A DNA stretch of 64,000 nucleotides from Magnetospirillum sp. 15-1. Its GTDB lineage: Bacteria; Pseudomonadota; Alphaproteobacteria; Rhodospirillales; Magnetospirillaceae. This document shows, in pieces, positions 53,344-61,753 of the stretch (the stretch's first letter is position 1; every line of letters begins with the position of its first letter). Under the pieces are notes generated by a model. It searched no databases and was not told the origin of the DNA. It saw only the letters and a list, made by a program, of their open reading frames with translations. Made by a program: the position numbers and the translations under genes. Location: positions 60,981 through 124,980 of the forward strand of contig NZ_FXXN01000015.1 in assembly GCF_900184795.1 (NCBI RefSeq). Reading direction: 5' to 3'.

Positions 53344-54494
53344 GTCTGACTGCCTTCAACCTGATCAAGTGTGCCGTCGGCACGGACGGCAAATTGCCGG
53401 CCACGCCATACCACAGTCCGTCCGCTACATGCGACAACATAGACGACGAACGACAGAATTTCCCTCACCGCCAGCAGGCCGAGGCCGCCCCGGGGAAGCC
53501 CCAGCGCCCGCTCCTCCACCCGGACCGCCCACAACCGGCAAAGCGCCGCCAGCGCCAGCGCCGCCAGCGACGGAAGCCATCCTCCGCCCGCCAGCACCGC
53601 CAGAACAGCCAGAGCCACTGGCTGGGTGATCACCGACGCCATGTAGGAAGCCCGGTCCACCGCCGCAATGGTCCGGCCCCAACGAATCTCGTGATCGAGC
53701 AAAGTTTTCAGATCGGGCTCGTGCACGGTGATGTCCACCGGACGGGCCGAAAGCGCTATTTCCAGCCCCTGGTCGCGGGCGATACGGCCCAGCACCCAAT
53801 CGTCGGCCAGCACCTGCGACAGGGACTGCAAGCCGCCGCCCTTCTCCAGCACCTCGCGCCGCACCGCCATGGTGGCGCCGAAGCAGCCGTCCTTGCGGCC
53901 GATGGCGCGGGCCAGCACCGCGCCGGGCAGAAAGCCGTGGTTGATGCCCAGGGCGCCGAGCCGGCTCCACAGGCCGGGCACCGGCCGGCCCACGTAGAGG
54001 CAGGTCACCACGCCCACCTTGGGATCGGCGAAGGGTGCCGCCAGATCGTCCAGGTAGCGGGGGCCGACGCGGATGTCGCTGTCGGCGATGGCGATCAGGT
54101 CGTGACGGACCTTGGGCCACATATTGAGCAGATTGCCGACCTTGAGGTTGAGGCCGTGGCGGGTCCCATCGGCCACCGTGTCGATCGTTACGCCCGGCAG
54201 GTCGCGGGGCAGGCCATCCACCACCGTCAGGGCCGGATCGGCGGCATCGGCCACCCCGAACACCATCTGGAATTCGGGATAGTCCTGGCGCAGGCAGGAT
54301 TCGAGGTTCTCCGCCATGCCGGGCTCGGCACCGCACAAGGGCTTCATCACCGAGATGGGCGGCCGGGCGGTGGCGGCGGGCTTGGGGGCCCGTTGGAAGC
54401 GGTGAACCAGCAGGGCCGAGGCCACCTGGAACAGGCACCCGGCCACGGCAAGCGCGACCAGAACCAGGGACACCCCCTGCCAGACGGTGATCAT
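53340..54494 (-). CDS. hpnI: Hopanoid glycosyltransferase HpnI
   Basis: 384-residue family-2 glycosyltransferase of the ceramide-glucosyltransferase type, which adds N-acetylglucosamine to bacteriohopanetetrol (known). An N-terminal TM (about 7-30) anchors it. The catalytic part has PPISVMKPLCGAEPGMAENL, the DxD-type motif IAIADSDIRVGPRYLDDLAA, GCFGATMAVRREVLEKGGGL, VLADDWVLGRIARDQG and a final basic RWGRT. Two or three further TMs follow (about 285-325 and 345-365). It lies between hpnM, whose stop is 4 bases away from its start, and hpnJ, which it overlaps. The three genes form one operon. Confidence 0.93.
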   Translation of the reverse strand: MITVWQGVSLVLVALAVAGCLFQVASALLVHRFQRAPKPAATARPPISVMKPLCGAEPGMAENLESCLRQDYPEFQMVFGVADAADPALTVVDGLPRDLPGVTIDTVADGTRHGLNLKVGNLLNMWPKVRHDLIAIADSDIRVGPRYLDDLAAPFADPKVGVVTCLYVGRPVPGLWSRLGALGINHGFLPGAVLARAIGRKDGCFGATMAVRREVLEKGGGLQSLSQVLADDWVLGRIARDQGLEIALSARPVDITVHEPDLKTLLDHEIRWGRTIAAVDRASYMASVITQPVALAVLAVLAGGGWLPSLAALALAALCRLWAVRVEERALGLPRGGLGLLAVREILSFVVYVVACSGRTVVWRGRQFAVRADGTLDQVEGSQT

Positions 54495-54498
54495 ATCG

Positions 54499-55107
54499 CT
54501 ACTTATCCAGGCCCGCCGCCTGCTTCTCGATGGTTTCGATCAGCCCGGCAATGCCCTTGGAACGGAAGATGGAGCCGAATTCCGAGCGCCGCACCGCCAC
54601 CTGACTGACCGTGCCCTCGAACAGCACGTCGACGATGCGCCACTGCCCCTGGTCCTGACGCATCACATAGTCGATCTCGGTGGGATCGCCGCTTTTGGGC
54701 ACCAGCCACGAGGGAACGATCACCGTCCCGCCGGTGGAGGGACGCTGGTCGCCCACATCGAAGCGCTCGCCGTTCCATTCGTTGAACTGGGCGGCGTAGG
54801 TGGCGACCGAAAAGTCGGAATACGCCTGGGCCAGCCTGGCCGCGTCTTCCGGCGTCAGCTTGGCGGCGGCGGTGCCCAGCGTGCTGCGGGTCATGGAAGC
54901 CATGTCGTAGGCGTCGGCCACCGCCGGGCGCATCTTCTCGGCGCGGCCCTTGAAGCCCAGCTTGGCGCCACCCTTCATGGATTCGAGCAGGCGGTCGCTG
55001 AAGGTGCGGATGACCGCTTCCGGTCCCACTCCCTGCGCCGAGGCGGGAAACGCCAGACCGGACCACAGCAATAGCGCCAGCACCGACGCGGCGAAAAGCG
55101 AACGCAT
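54499..55107 (-). CDS. hpnM: MlaC/Ttg2D-like hopanoid-associated periplasmic protein HpnM
   Basis: 202 residues from ATG 55107 after GGAGAGGATGG. The signal peptide is RSLFAASVLALLLWSGLAFPASA/Q. The mature protein is a MlaC-like lipid-binding domain: RTFSDRLLESMKGGAKLGFK, RPAVADAYDMASMTRSTLG, AYSDFSVATYAAQFNEWNGE and the closing WRIVDVLFEGTVSQVAVRRS with FGSIFRSKGIAGLIETIEK. HpnM is thought to carry hopanoids through the periplasm with the RND protein HpnN (known proposal); hpnN is not in the window. The linkage to hpnI/hpnJ supports the assignment over a generic MlaC. Confidence 0.9.
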   Translation of the reverse strand: MRSLFAASVLALLLWSGLAFPASAQGVGPEAVIRTFSDRLLESMKGGAKLGFKGRAEKMRPAVADAYDMASMTRSTLGTAAAKLTPEDAARLAQAYSDFSVATYAAQFNEWNGERFDVGDQRPSTGGTVIVPSWLVPKSGDPTEIDYVMRQDQGQWRIVDVLFEGTVSQVAVRRSEFGSIFRSKGIAGLIETIEKQAAGLDK

Positions 55108-55266
55108 GCCATCCTCTCCACAAACACCGGGGCGCCCCCGTTTGGAGCGCCCGCCGGTCCCCTGCCATACCATATTGTCCCAGGGGGGGCCATAGCCCAC
55201 CCCTCGCCGTCGCCAGGGTTGAAGGGCCTCACTGGACAGGCCATCTGCAATTATGGAATTCTACGT

Positions 55267-57147
55267 ATGAGCGTTGGGGTAAATGCGATGGGCCTTGCAA
55301 GCCTTTGGGCTGGCATCAGGGAACGGTTCAGGCGGACACCGGGGGAACGGACCGGCGCCGCCGCCCTCGCGGCCCGCGCCCACGCCCCCCAGCCGCAACG
55401 GCCGCAAACCGGCTTCCTCGACCCCGACAGTTTCGCCCAGGCCCTGCTCCAAGCCTCGGATGGCGCCAAGGACGAGGATCATCGCCTCCACGTCTTCTCC
55501 CTGTCCGATTTCCGCCAGGCGGTGGGGTCCAAGTGGACCAGGCTGAGCGGCCTGCTCGAAGTGGCCGGCGACGCCATCATCCGCCGCCACGTGGACCTGT
55601 CCAAGGACGTGATCACCCGCCTGGACGCCGAGATCGCCTGCCTGGCCATGCCGGCGGCGACCCGCCAGGAAAGCCGGACGCGGGTGGCCGCCATCGCCGC
55701 CGATCTCTCCACCTATCTGTTCGGCGACGCGCTGATCGACGGACGCCGCCCCCAGGTAGTGGCGGCCAACATGCCGGCGCGCGACGCGGTGACCGAGGAA
55801 GGAACCCTGGACCACGAGGCCATCCGCAAGGCCGTCGCCAAGGCGGGCGCCGCCCTGCCCGCCCAATCCGGCCTGTCGGCGCCCCACCGCGCCACCCTGG
55901 CCGCCATGCTGTCGCCCGACGACGCGGCCCGGCTGAATGCCAAGCCCGCCAAGGGCGCCGCCTTCGCCATCAGCGGCGGCGACAGGCCGTATCGCATCGA
56001 CGAATCCCGCGTCCCCCAATGGATAACCGAGGAGCCTGCGAAGCGGCGGGCCAGCGACCAGCCGCTGCCAGCCTTCCGAATCGAGGGCGGTGGCGCGGGC
56101 GGCGCCGACGCGCCCCGCACTACCTTGTCCATGGAGGGCCTGGGCCTTCACGGCGCCGACGCGCCGCGCGCCACCTTGTCCATGGAGGGCCGGAGCCTCA
56201 ACGGCGCCGACGCGCCGCGCGCCACCTTGTCCATGGAGGGCCGGGGCCTCAACGGCGCCGACGCGCCGCGTGACGTGCTGCGCATGGAAGGCCGCACCCT
56301 GTCGGGCGCCGACGCCCCGCGCGAGGTGATGACTGTGGCGGCACGCCAGGGCAAGGGTGCCGACTGGCTGGAAGAGCAACTGGAACTCCAGGCGGAGGCC
56401 GTGCTGGCCTCGGGCCATCATCTGTTGCCGGAATCCAGCCTGACCCTGGTGTGGACTCCCACCTGGGTGGCCACCAGGCGGGCGGTGGGCGCCTTCCATG
56501 CCAAGGTCATCCGCGTCGACAAGGAGGGAGCCCCACCCCTGGAGGGCGCCTATGCCTATGCCGGCGCCGCTCCCATCGAGTCGCTGACCATGGACCGCTT
56601 CGTCGCCACCCAGGCGGCCCACGAATTGAAGGATCTGTTCTACGGCCGGCACAAGGTCGGGCTGACCGTGCCGTTCCACTGGATGAGTCTGGCGCCGCGC
56701 TGGCGCGACTGCATCCGCATTCCGTTCGAAAGCTGCCCGGCCCAGGCGCTGCGCAAGCATCTGAAGATCGAGATATTCGGCCTGTCGCCCGCCATTCCCC
56801 CCCATGTGATCAACCGCCTGTTCCAGCCGCTGGAAAAGCTGGACTGCACCTTGATGGCCCGCCTGCCCCTGTCGGCGCCGGGCATGGTCAAGGCGCTGAA
56901 GGGGGTGAAGGCCATCGGCATCGATCTGGCCCAACTGACGCCGGAGGAGAAGGTGGGGGACGTGGAATTGCTGGAGCGCATGGAGCGCTTCCGCGACACA
57001 GCCCACAAGTCGGGCATGGCCTGCTATGTCTGGGGTATTCGCCGCCGCCCGCTGATCACCCAGGTGATCAAGGCCGGCTTCTCGCTGGTCAACGGACCGG
57101 GCGTCATGTGCGACCTGGCCCACCCAAGGCCGGCGGCCGAGGGGTGA
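55267..57147 (+). CDS. Degenerate GGDEF-EAL-type protein with 17-residue tandem repeats in the linker
   Basis: About 626 residues from ATG 55267; ATG 55288, with GGGGT before it, is an equally good start. The N-terminal region (about 50-180) has the spacing of a GGDEF domain (HRLHVFSLSDFRQAV, AGDAIIRRHVD, VITRLDAEIACLAMPA), with the GGDEF site itself lost (TRLDAEIACL in its place). A linker (about 270-365) holds five 17-residue repeats such as LSMEGRGLNGADAPRDV. The C-terminal region (about 385-620) follows EAL-domain order (MDRFVATQAAHELKDLF, HLKIEIFGLSPAIPP, VKAIGIDLAQLTPEEKVGD) without the E-x-L and DDFG catalytic residues. It likely binds nucleotide or protein without turnover (inference). 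It faces away from the hopanoid operon. Confidence 0.65.
   Translation: MSVGVNAMGLASLWAGIRERFRRTPGERTGAAALAARAHAPQPQRPQTGFLDPDSFAQALLQASDGAKDEDHRLHVFSLSDFRQAVGSKWTRLSGLLEVAGDAIIRRHVDLSKDVITRLDAEIACLAMPAATRQESRTRVAAIAADLSTYLFGDALIDGRRPQVVAANMPARDAVTEEGTLDHEAIRKAVAKAGAALPAQSGLSAPHRATLAAMLSPDDAARLNAKPAKGAAFAISGGDRPYRIDESRVPQWITEEPAKRRASDQPLPAFRIEGGGAGGADAPRTTLSMEGLGLHGADAPRATLSMEGRSLNGADAPRATLSMEGRGLNGADAPRDVLRMEGRTLSGADAPREVMTVAARQGKGADWLEEQLELQAEAVLASGHHLLPESSLTLVWTPTWVATRRAVGAFHAKVIRVDKEGAPPLEGAYAYAGAAPIESLTMDRFVATQAAHELKDLFYGRHKVGLTVPFHWMSLAPRWRDCIRIPFESCPAQALRKHLKIEIFGLSPAIPPHVINRLFQPLEKLDCTLMARLPLSAPGMVKALKGVKAIGIDLAQLTPEEKVGDVELLERMERFRDTAHKSGMACYVWGIRRRPLITQVIKAGFSLVNGPGVMCDLAHPRPAAEG
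56074..56364 (+). repeat. Tandem 51-bp repeat, five units plus a decayed sixth, coding
   Basis: The units start at 56074, 56125, 56176, 56227 and 56278. Each encodes 17 residues ending in the constant core GADAPR, for example LSMEGLGLHGADAPRAT and LSMEGRSLNGADAPRAT. Units 2-4 are nearly identical at DNA level, indicating recent slippage or recombination. A sixth partial unit (MTVAARQGKGAD) ends near 56364. Confidence 0.9.
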
Positions 57148-57173
57148 GTGGCGGATGAGAAAATCCCATAACC

Positions 57174-57205
57174 GTCATGGCCGGGCTTGTCCCGGCCATC
57201 CACGC
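57174..57205. repeat. Palindromic repeat, copy 2 (inverted relative to copies 1 and 3)
   Basis: CGTCATGGCCGGGCTTGTCC and the bases after it form GGCCGGG / CCCGGCC (57179-57185 and 57191-57197) around CTTGT. Read on the minus strand it matches copy 1 with about two mismatches. It lies directly at the 3' side of GIY-YIG copy 2. Confidence 0.8.
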
Positions 57206-57207
57206 GG

Positions 57208-57495
57208 TCACGCCAGCAGGTCGTAGAGGTCAGCCCAAGATGGGTTCAAATCCAAAATAAGCCGCACTTTCCACGCTCGGGGCCAATGCTTCAAATTTTT
57301 CTCCCGCTGAATCGCGGTCCGAATATCCTCGTACCTCTCGACGTATACCAACCGCTTCAGGCCATATCGCTTGGTAAAACCGTCAACCACCCCCTCGCGA
57401 TGCTCCCAGATTCGGCGAGGAAGATCGCTGGTCACGCCGACATAGAGCGTCCCATTTGGCCGGTTGGTCAAAATGTAAGTCCATCCACCATGCAT
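57208..57495 (-). CDS. Small GIY-YIG nuclease-domain protein, copy 2
   Basis: 95 residues from ATG 57495. It is a complete single GIY-YIG domain: GGWTYILTNRPNGTLYVGVT, then LPRRIWEHREGVVDGFTKRY, VYVERYEDIRTAIQREKNLK and RAWKVRLILDLNPSWADLYD. It is very similar to copy 1 but its DNA is visibly less GC-rich than the chromosome around it. Its stop is only a few bases from palindrome copy 2. A divergent low-GC hypothetical gene starts 68 bases upstream, and palindrome copy 3 closes the segment. The nuclease fold is known; a role in moving the palindromes is speculation. Confidence 0.88.
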   Translation of the reverse strand: MHGGWTYILTNRPNGTLYVGVTSDLPRRIWEHREGVVDGFTKRYGLKRLVYVERYEDIRTAIQREKNLKHWPRAWKVRLILDLNPSWADLYDLLA

Positions 57496-57563
57496 CCCGA
57501 CATTGTGCCCGTGCCTTACACCAGCGACAATCTTGACGTGAAATAGCCCCGGAGCCGTGCGCT

Positions 57564-58022
57564 ATGGATGGCAAGACTCGCCGTATTCTAAGGACCATTG
57601 CCAAGTCGGCCGAATTGCCGCTCGACGAGGCACTTAGGCTTGCTCGCCCGTTCTATGGGAACCACTTGGACCAATATCCGCTGGCACTCCTGATTGAGGA
57701 GGGCTATGTCGGCATTTCGGTCACAACGCCACCACCTCCCGGAGCGGAGGAGATGCGTGAGCTATTTTTGGCGATCACACTGCACATGTGGTCTCAACCG
57801 CCAGATGGAAATGGAGAAATCCACTACCAAGGCATTGTATCTTCTGGGGGCATGAAATTCGCAGATGAGAAGGTATTTATCAAAGCGAAGGGAGGGCTTT
57901 ACCTTGATGAAATGAGGCAGAAACGGTTAGACCGGCTCTACTCGTTTCTCGCTGGCCTATTGACCGGCACCGCCGTCGCAATCTTCTCGGCCTGGGGGCG
58001 CAGCCAATTGCACCTGCCTTGA
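57564..58022 (+). CDS. Hypothetical protein with one C-terminal membrane helix, low-GC
   Basis: 152 residues, family not recognised. The N-terminal part (RILRTIAKSAELPLDEALRL) looks like a small helical domain. The middle has a Pro run (TTPPPPGAEEMRELFL), and one hydrophobic helix near 128-145 (FLAGLLTGTAVAIFSAWG) leaves only a short tail. Base composition is clearly lower in GC, with AT-ending codons, than neighbours, suggesting transfer. It is divergent from GIY-YIG copy 2, and the two genes lie between inverted palindromes. It could be a cargo or partner gene of that segment. Confidence 0.7.
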   Translation: MDGKTRRILRTIAKSAELPLDEALRLARPFYGNHLDQYPLALLIEEGYVGISVTTPPPPGAEEMRELFLAITLHMWSQPPDGNGEIHYQGIVSSGGMKFADEKVFIKAKGGLYLDEMRQKRLDRLYSFLAGLLTGTAVAIFSAWGRSQLHLP

Positions 58023-58030
58023 CCCAGGGG

Positions 58031-58062
58031 CGTGGATGCCCGGCACAAGGCCGGGCATGACG
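58031..58062. repeat. Palindromic repeat, copy 3
   Basis: CGTGGATGCCCGGCACAAGG and the bases after it form TGCCCGGC / GCCGGGCA around ACAAG, ending ATGACG. It has the same frame and orientation as copy 1, and is inverted relative to copy 2. It sits between the low-GC gene and mrp. Confidence 0.8.
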
Positions 58063-58080
58063 CTATAAAAGGGAAGCCCC

Positions 58081-59199
58081 CTATTCCATCACGATACGCG
58101 GGCCCTTGCGGCTGCTCTGCAGCACCTGGACCTTGTCCCAGATCTTGGCGGCGATATCCATGTAGGCCTTGGCGTGCGGAGAGTTGGGCTTGGACATCAC
58201 GATGGGCTCGCCCGCGTCGGCGGTCTGGCGGATGCTGATATCCAGTGGAATTTCACCCAGGAAATCGGCCGACAGGCGGGCCGCTTCCATCTTGGCGCCG
58301 CCGTGGCCGAAGATGTGAGCCTCGTCGCCGCATTTCGGGCAGATGTAATAGCTCATGTTCTCGATGATGCCGAGCACCGGCACATCCACCTTGCGGAACA
58401 TGTTGAGGCCCTTGGTGGCGTCCAGCAGGGCGATGTCCTGGGGCGTGGAAACGATCACCGCGCCGGTCAACGGCACGCGCTGGGTCATGGTCAGCTGGGT
58501 GTCGCCGGTGCCCGGCGGCATGTCGATGATCATCACGTCCAACTCGCCCCAATGGACGTCGCGCAGCAATTGCTCCAGCGCGCCCATCACCATGGGGCCG
58601 CGCCAGATGATCGGCGAGTCCTCGGGGACCAGGAAGCCCATGGACATGCACTTAACGCCGTAATTCTCCATGGGCATCATGGTCTGGCCGTCGGGGCTGA
58701 CCGGCTCGCCGGTGATGCCCAGCATGCGCGGCATGGAAGGCCCGAAGATGTCGGCGTCGAACAATCCGACCTTGAGCCCCATGCGCGACAGCGCCATGGC
58801 GATGTTGGTCGCCGTGGTCGACTTGCCGACGCCGCCCTTGCCCGAGGCGATGGCGACGATGGCCTTGACCTGGGGCAGCAGCGGCTTTTCCGCCTGATGG
58901 CCGCCGCCATGGCCGTGGCCGTGTCCGCCCTTGGGGCCGCCCTGGGTATTGCGCTCGGCAGTCAGCACCGCCGACACCGACAGCACGCCCGGCAGATCGT
59001 GAACCGCCTTCTCGGCGGCCTTGCGCAGCGGCTCCAGGTGGGGGCCGCGGCTGGCATCGACCTCGATGGCGAAGGCCACGTGGCCGTTCTTCACCGTCAG
59101 GCCCGACACCATGCCGAGGCTGACGATGTCCGCCTTGCGGTCGGGATCGTTGATCCGGCTCAGCGCCGCGATGATCTGCTGTTCGGTGACCTCGGCCAT
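58081..59199 (-). CDS. apbC: Mrp/ApbC-family iron-sulfur cluster carrier ATPase
   Basis: 372 residues from ATG 59199. The N-terminal DUF59/MIP18-like domain (about 1-85) is joined by a Gly/His-rich linker (GGPKGGHGHGHGGGHQAEK) to a P-loop ATPase. The deviant Walker A is SGKGGVGKSTT (119-129), with DADIFGPSMPRMLGI, DMPPGTGDTQLTMTQ and the cluster-binding CxxC in YYICPKCGDEAHIFG. ApbC proteins bind and transfer 4Fe-4S clusters to apoproteins in the cytosol (known). The His-rich linker is a common decoration and may bind metal. It is divergent from hflK across about 240 bases; no promoter could be fixed. Confidence 0.94.
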   Translation of the reverse strand: MAEVTEQQIIAALSRINDPDRKADIVSLGMVSGLTVKNGHVAFAIEVDASRGPHLEPLRKAAEKAVHDLPGVLSVSAVLTAERNTQGGPKGGHGHGHGGGHQAEKPLLPQVKAIVAIASGKGGVGKSTTATNIAMALSRMGLKVGLFDADIFGPSMPRMLGITGEPVSPDGQTMMPMENYGVKCMSMGFLVPEDSPIIWRGPMVMGALEQLLRDVHWGELDVMIIDMPPGTGDTQLTMTQRVPLTGAVIVSTPQDIALLDATKGLNMFRKVDVPVLGIIENMSYYICPKCGDEAHIFGHGGAKMEAARLSADFLGEIPLDISIRQTADAGEPIVMSKPNSPHAKAYMDIAAKIWDKVQVLQSSRKGPRIVME

Positions 59200-59440
59200 G
59201 CTGTCCTCTTCGCTGTAAAGACACACTAAATTAGTTGGGTATGCGCCGTCAAAACGCACAAGCGTCTTCTCATATAGGTCGCCCGACGCCGTTTGCAAAG
59301 CCGATTCCGGGCCATTGCCAATATTGAAAACCGGTAATGTGAACGGCGTCGCGTTGCGCGAGGCGGAATCCTGCCCTATGTTCCGGGGGACGTGGGCGGA
59401 TTGCGCCGGCGCGACCGAGACATCGACGAAGGGACGATTC

Positions 59441-60577
59441 ATGGCTTGGAATCCTCGTGGCGGCGGCGGCCCGTGGGGCGGTGGTGGTGGCGGCGGCGGT
59501 GGCCCGTGGGGCAACGGCGGCGGTAACCGTCCGGGCGGCGGCGGTAACGGCGGCGGCTTCGGCGGCGGCGGACCCGACATCGAGGACTTCATTCGCAAGG
59601 GCCAGGAAAAGCTGCGGCGCGCCATGCCCGGCGGTCCCGGCGGCCTGAACGGCACCCGCGGCATCATCGCCGTGGCGGCGCTGGCGGTGGCGGTTTGGGC
59701 TTTTTCCGGCATCTATAAGGTCAGCCCCGACGAACAGGGCGTGGTCATGCGCTTCGGCAAATGGGTGGATACCACCGAGCCGGGGCTGCACTACCGCCTG
59801 CCCTATCCCATCGAGACGGTGCTGCTGCCCAAGGTGACCAAGGTCAACCAGTTGCTGCTGGGCTCGCGCATCGGCAGCGACCTGCGCGGCGGCGGACGGG
59901 CCACCGACGAGAGCCGTATGCTGACCGGCGACGAGAACATCGTCGAGGCCGAGGCGGCGGTGTTCTGGCGCATCAAGGACGCCGGCAAGTACCTGTTCGC
60001 CGTGCGCGATCCCGAACTGACCGTCAAGGTGGCGGCCGAAAGCGCGCTCCGCGAGGTAATCGGCCGCAATCCCATCCAGGCGGCGCTGTCGGACAAGCGC
60101 GAGCTGATCGCCATCCAGACCCAGGAAGAGCTGCAGCGCCTGCTCGACGCCTATGGCGCCGGCATTCATATCCAGCAGGTCCAGTTGCAGAAGGTCGATC
60201 CGCCCGCTGCGGTCATCGACGCCTTCAACGACGTGCAGCGCGCCCGCGCCGACCAGGAGCGCGCCCGCAACGAGGCCGAGGCCTATCGCAACGACATCAT
60301 TCCCAGGGCGCGCGGCGAGGCCGAGCGCCTGACCCAGGAGGCCCAGGCCTACCGCGAGCAGGTGGTGGATCTGGCTCAGGGCGACGCCAAGCGCTTCCTG
60401 GCGCTCTACGGCTCTTACAAGCAGGCCGAGGACGTCACCGCGCGGCGTCTCTATATCGAAACCATGGAGGAAATCCTGAAGGGAGCCACCAAGGTGATCA
60501 TCGATCCCTCGGCCAAGGGACTGGTGCCCTATCTGCCGCTGCCTGAACTGAAGAAGCAGGCGGGAGGCGCCAAATGA
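59441..60577 (+). CDS. hflK: HflK, FtsH protease modulator, SPFH/band-7 membrane protein
   Basis: 378 residues. The N-terminus is extremely Gly-rich (about 5-45), as usual for HflK. Then come IEDFIRKGQEKLRRAMPG, one TM (about 76-92, IIAVAALAVAVWAFSGIY) and a periplasmic SPFH domain (SPDEQGVVMRFGKWVDTTEP). A long helix follows (AFNDVQRARADQERARNEAE) with GDAKRFLALYGSYKQAEDVT near the end. With HflC it encloses the FtsH protease in the inner membrane and moderates its activity (known). The stop overlaps the hflC start by 4 bases. Confidence 0.96.
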   Translation: MAWNPRGGGGPWGGGGGGGGGPWGNGGGNRPGGGGNGGGFGGGGPDIEDFIRKGQEKLRRAMPGGPGGLNGTRGIIAVAALAVAVWAFSGIYKVSPDEQGVVMRFGKWVDTTEPGLHYRLPYPIETVLLPKVTKVNQLLLGSRIGSDLRGGGRATDESRMLTGDENIVEAEAAVFWRIKDAGKYLFAVRDPELTVKVAAESALREVIGRNPIQAALSDKRELIAIQTQEELQRLLDAYGAGIHIQQVQLQKVDPPAAVIDAFNDVQRARADQERARNEAEAYRNDIIPRARGEAERLTQEAQAYREQVVDLAQGDAKRFLALYGSYKQAEDVTARRLYIETMEEILKGATKVIIDPSAKGLVPYLPLPELKKQAGGAK

Positions 60578-61452
60578 GCCGCTCCATGCTGATTTCCGCC
60601 ATCGCCGCCGTGATCGCCCTGATCGTGGGGTCGTCGTCCCTGTTCATCGTCAATCAGGCCGAGCAGGCGCTGGTGCTGCGCTTCGGCGCCCACCGCGCCA
60701 CCATCAAGGAGCCCGGCCTGCACGCCAAGATTCCCTTCATCGAGGACGTGGTCCGCTATGACCTGCGCCTCCTCGCCCTCGATCCGCCGGACGAGCAGAT
60801 CATCCTGGGCGACCAGAAGCGCATCGTGGTCGACACCTTCACCCGCTACCGCATCGCCGACCCGCTGAAGTTCTATCAGGCGGTGCGCACCGAGGTACAG
60901 GCCCGCGCCCAGATGACCCAGATCGTCTCGTCGGCCATGCGCCGGGTAATGGGTCAGGTGATGCTGCCCTCCATCCTGTCGGATGAACGCGCCCGCATCA
61001 TGGAGCAGATTCAGCAGGAGGTGGCCGAGCGGTCGCTCCGCGAACTGGGCATTCAGGTGGTGGATGTGCGGCTGCGCCGCGCCGACCTGCCGGAAGAGAC
61101 CAGCCAGTCCATCTACGACCGCATGAAGTCCGAGCGCGAGCGCCAGGCCAAGGAGGCCCGCGCCCAGGGCTACGAGTGGAGTCAGCAGATCCGCGCCCGC
61201 GCCGACCGCGAACGTACCGTGCTGCTGGCCGAGGCCCAGCGCCAGGCCCAGATCGAGCGCGGCCAGGGCGACGCCGAAGCCAACCGCATCTTCGCCGAGG
61301 CCTTCGGCAAGGACCCGCAGTTCTTTACCCTGTACCGCTCGCTGCAGGCCTATCGGGCCGCGTTGGGCGACGGCAGCACCACCCTGGTGCTGTCGCCGGA
61401 CAACGAGTTCCTGAAGGCGTTCGGCAACGGTCCGGGCCGCCGGGGTCAATGA
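60574..61452 (+). CDS. hflC: HflC, FtsH protease modulator
   Basis: 292 residues, standard for HflC. The N-terminal TM (about 4-23) is followed by the SPFH domain: FIVNQAEQALVLRFGAHRA, EPGLHAKIPFIEDVVRYDLR and DTFTRYRIADPLKFYQAVRT. The helical part has IQVVDVRLRRADLPEETSQS, RMKSERERQAKEARAQGYEW and FFTLYRSLQAYRAALGDGST. It is the partner of HflK in the same operon, with 4-base overlaps on both sides (hflK stop and DUF2065 start). Confidence 0.96.
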   Translation: MSRSMLISAIAAVIALIVGSSSLFIVNQAEQALVLRFGAHRATIKEPGLHAKIPFIEDVVRYDLRLLALDPPDEQIILGDQKRIVVDTFTRYRIADPLKFYQAVRTEVQARAQMTQIVSSAMRRVMGQVMLPSILSDERARIMEQIQQEVAERSLRELGIQVVDVRLRRADLPEETSQSIYDRMKSERERQAKEARAQGYEWSQQIRARADRERTVLLAEAQRQAQIERGQGDAEANRIFAEAFGKDPQFFTLYRSLQAYRAALGDGSTTLVLSPDNEFLKAFGNGPGRRGQ

Positions 61453-61649
61453 CCGACCTGATGACCGCCCTGGCGCTGGTCCTCGTCATCGAGGGCCTCG
61501 CCTGGGCGGCCTTCCCCGAGGCCATGAAGCGCATGATGGCCCGTGTCCTCGCCATGCCGCCCGACCTGCTGCGCGGCGTCGGGCTGTTCATGGCGATCCT
61601 CGGCCTGGGCGGCGTGTGGCTGATGCGTTCGGCCATTATCACGCCATAG
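61449..61649 (+). CDS. Small DUF2065-family membrane protein
   Basis: 66 residues starting with ATG inside the hflC stop (ATGA). Two hydrophobic helices (about 5-22 MTALALVLVIEGLAWAAFP and 42-60 LRGVGLFMAILGLGGVWLM) match the DUF2065 family, a short inner-membrane protein often found right after hflC in proteobacteria. The function is unknown; coupling suggests it belongs to the HflKC-FtsH complex or its control (inference). Confidence 0.86.
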   Translation: MTDLMTALALVLVIEGLAWAAFPEAMKRMMARVLAMPPDLLRGVGLFMAILGLGGVWLMRSAIITP

Positions 61650-61753
61650 TTGACGATCACCATGTCTGCCGCTTGCCAGCCGGTCTGGCGCAGATAATAT
61701 CCATATCGTCCCCACCGCGATGGGGACGAAGTCCATCCGGAGGATCTTCTCCA

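Noticed and set aside
55261-57123. Long minus-strand frame opposite the GGDEF/EAL-type gene, also repetitive
   Set aside because: The repeats appear in both strands because the 51-bp DNA unit is a multiple of three. Only the plus frame shows domain-like spacing and a sensible start.
61650-61753. Heat-shock (RpoH-type) promoter before degP
   Set aside because: CTTGCC and CCATAT are present, but spaced about 23 bases apart instead of 16-17.
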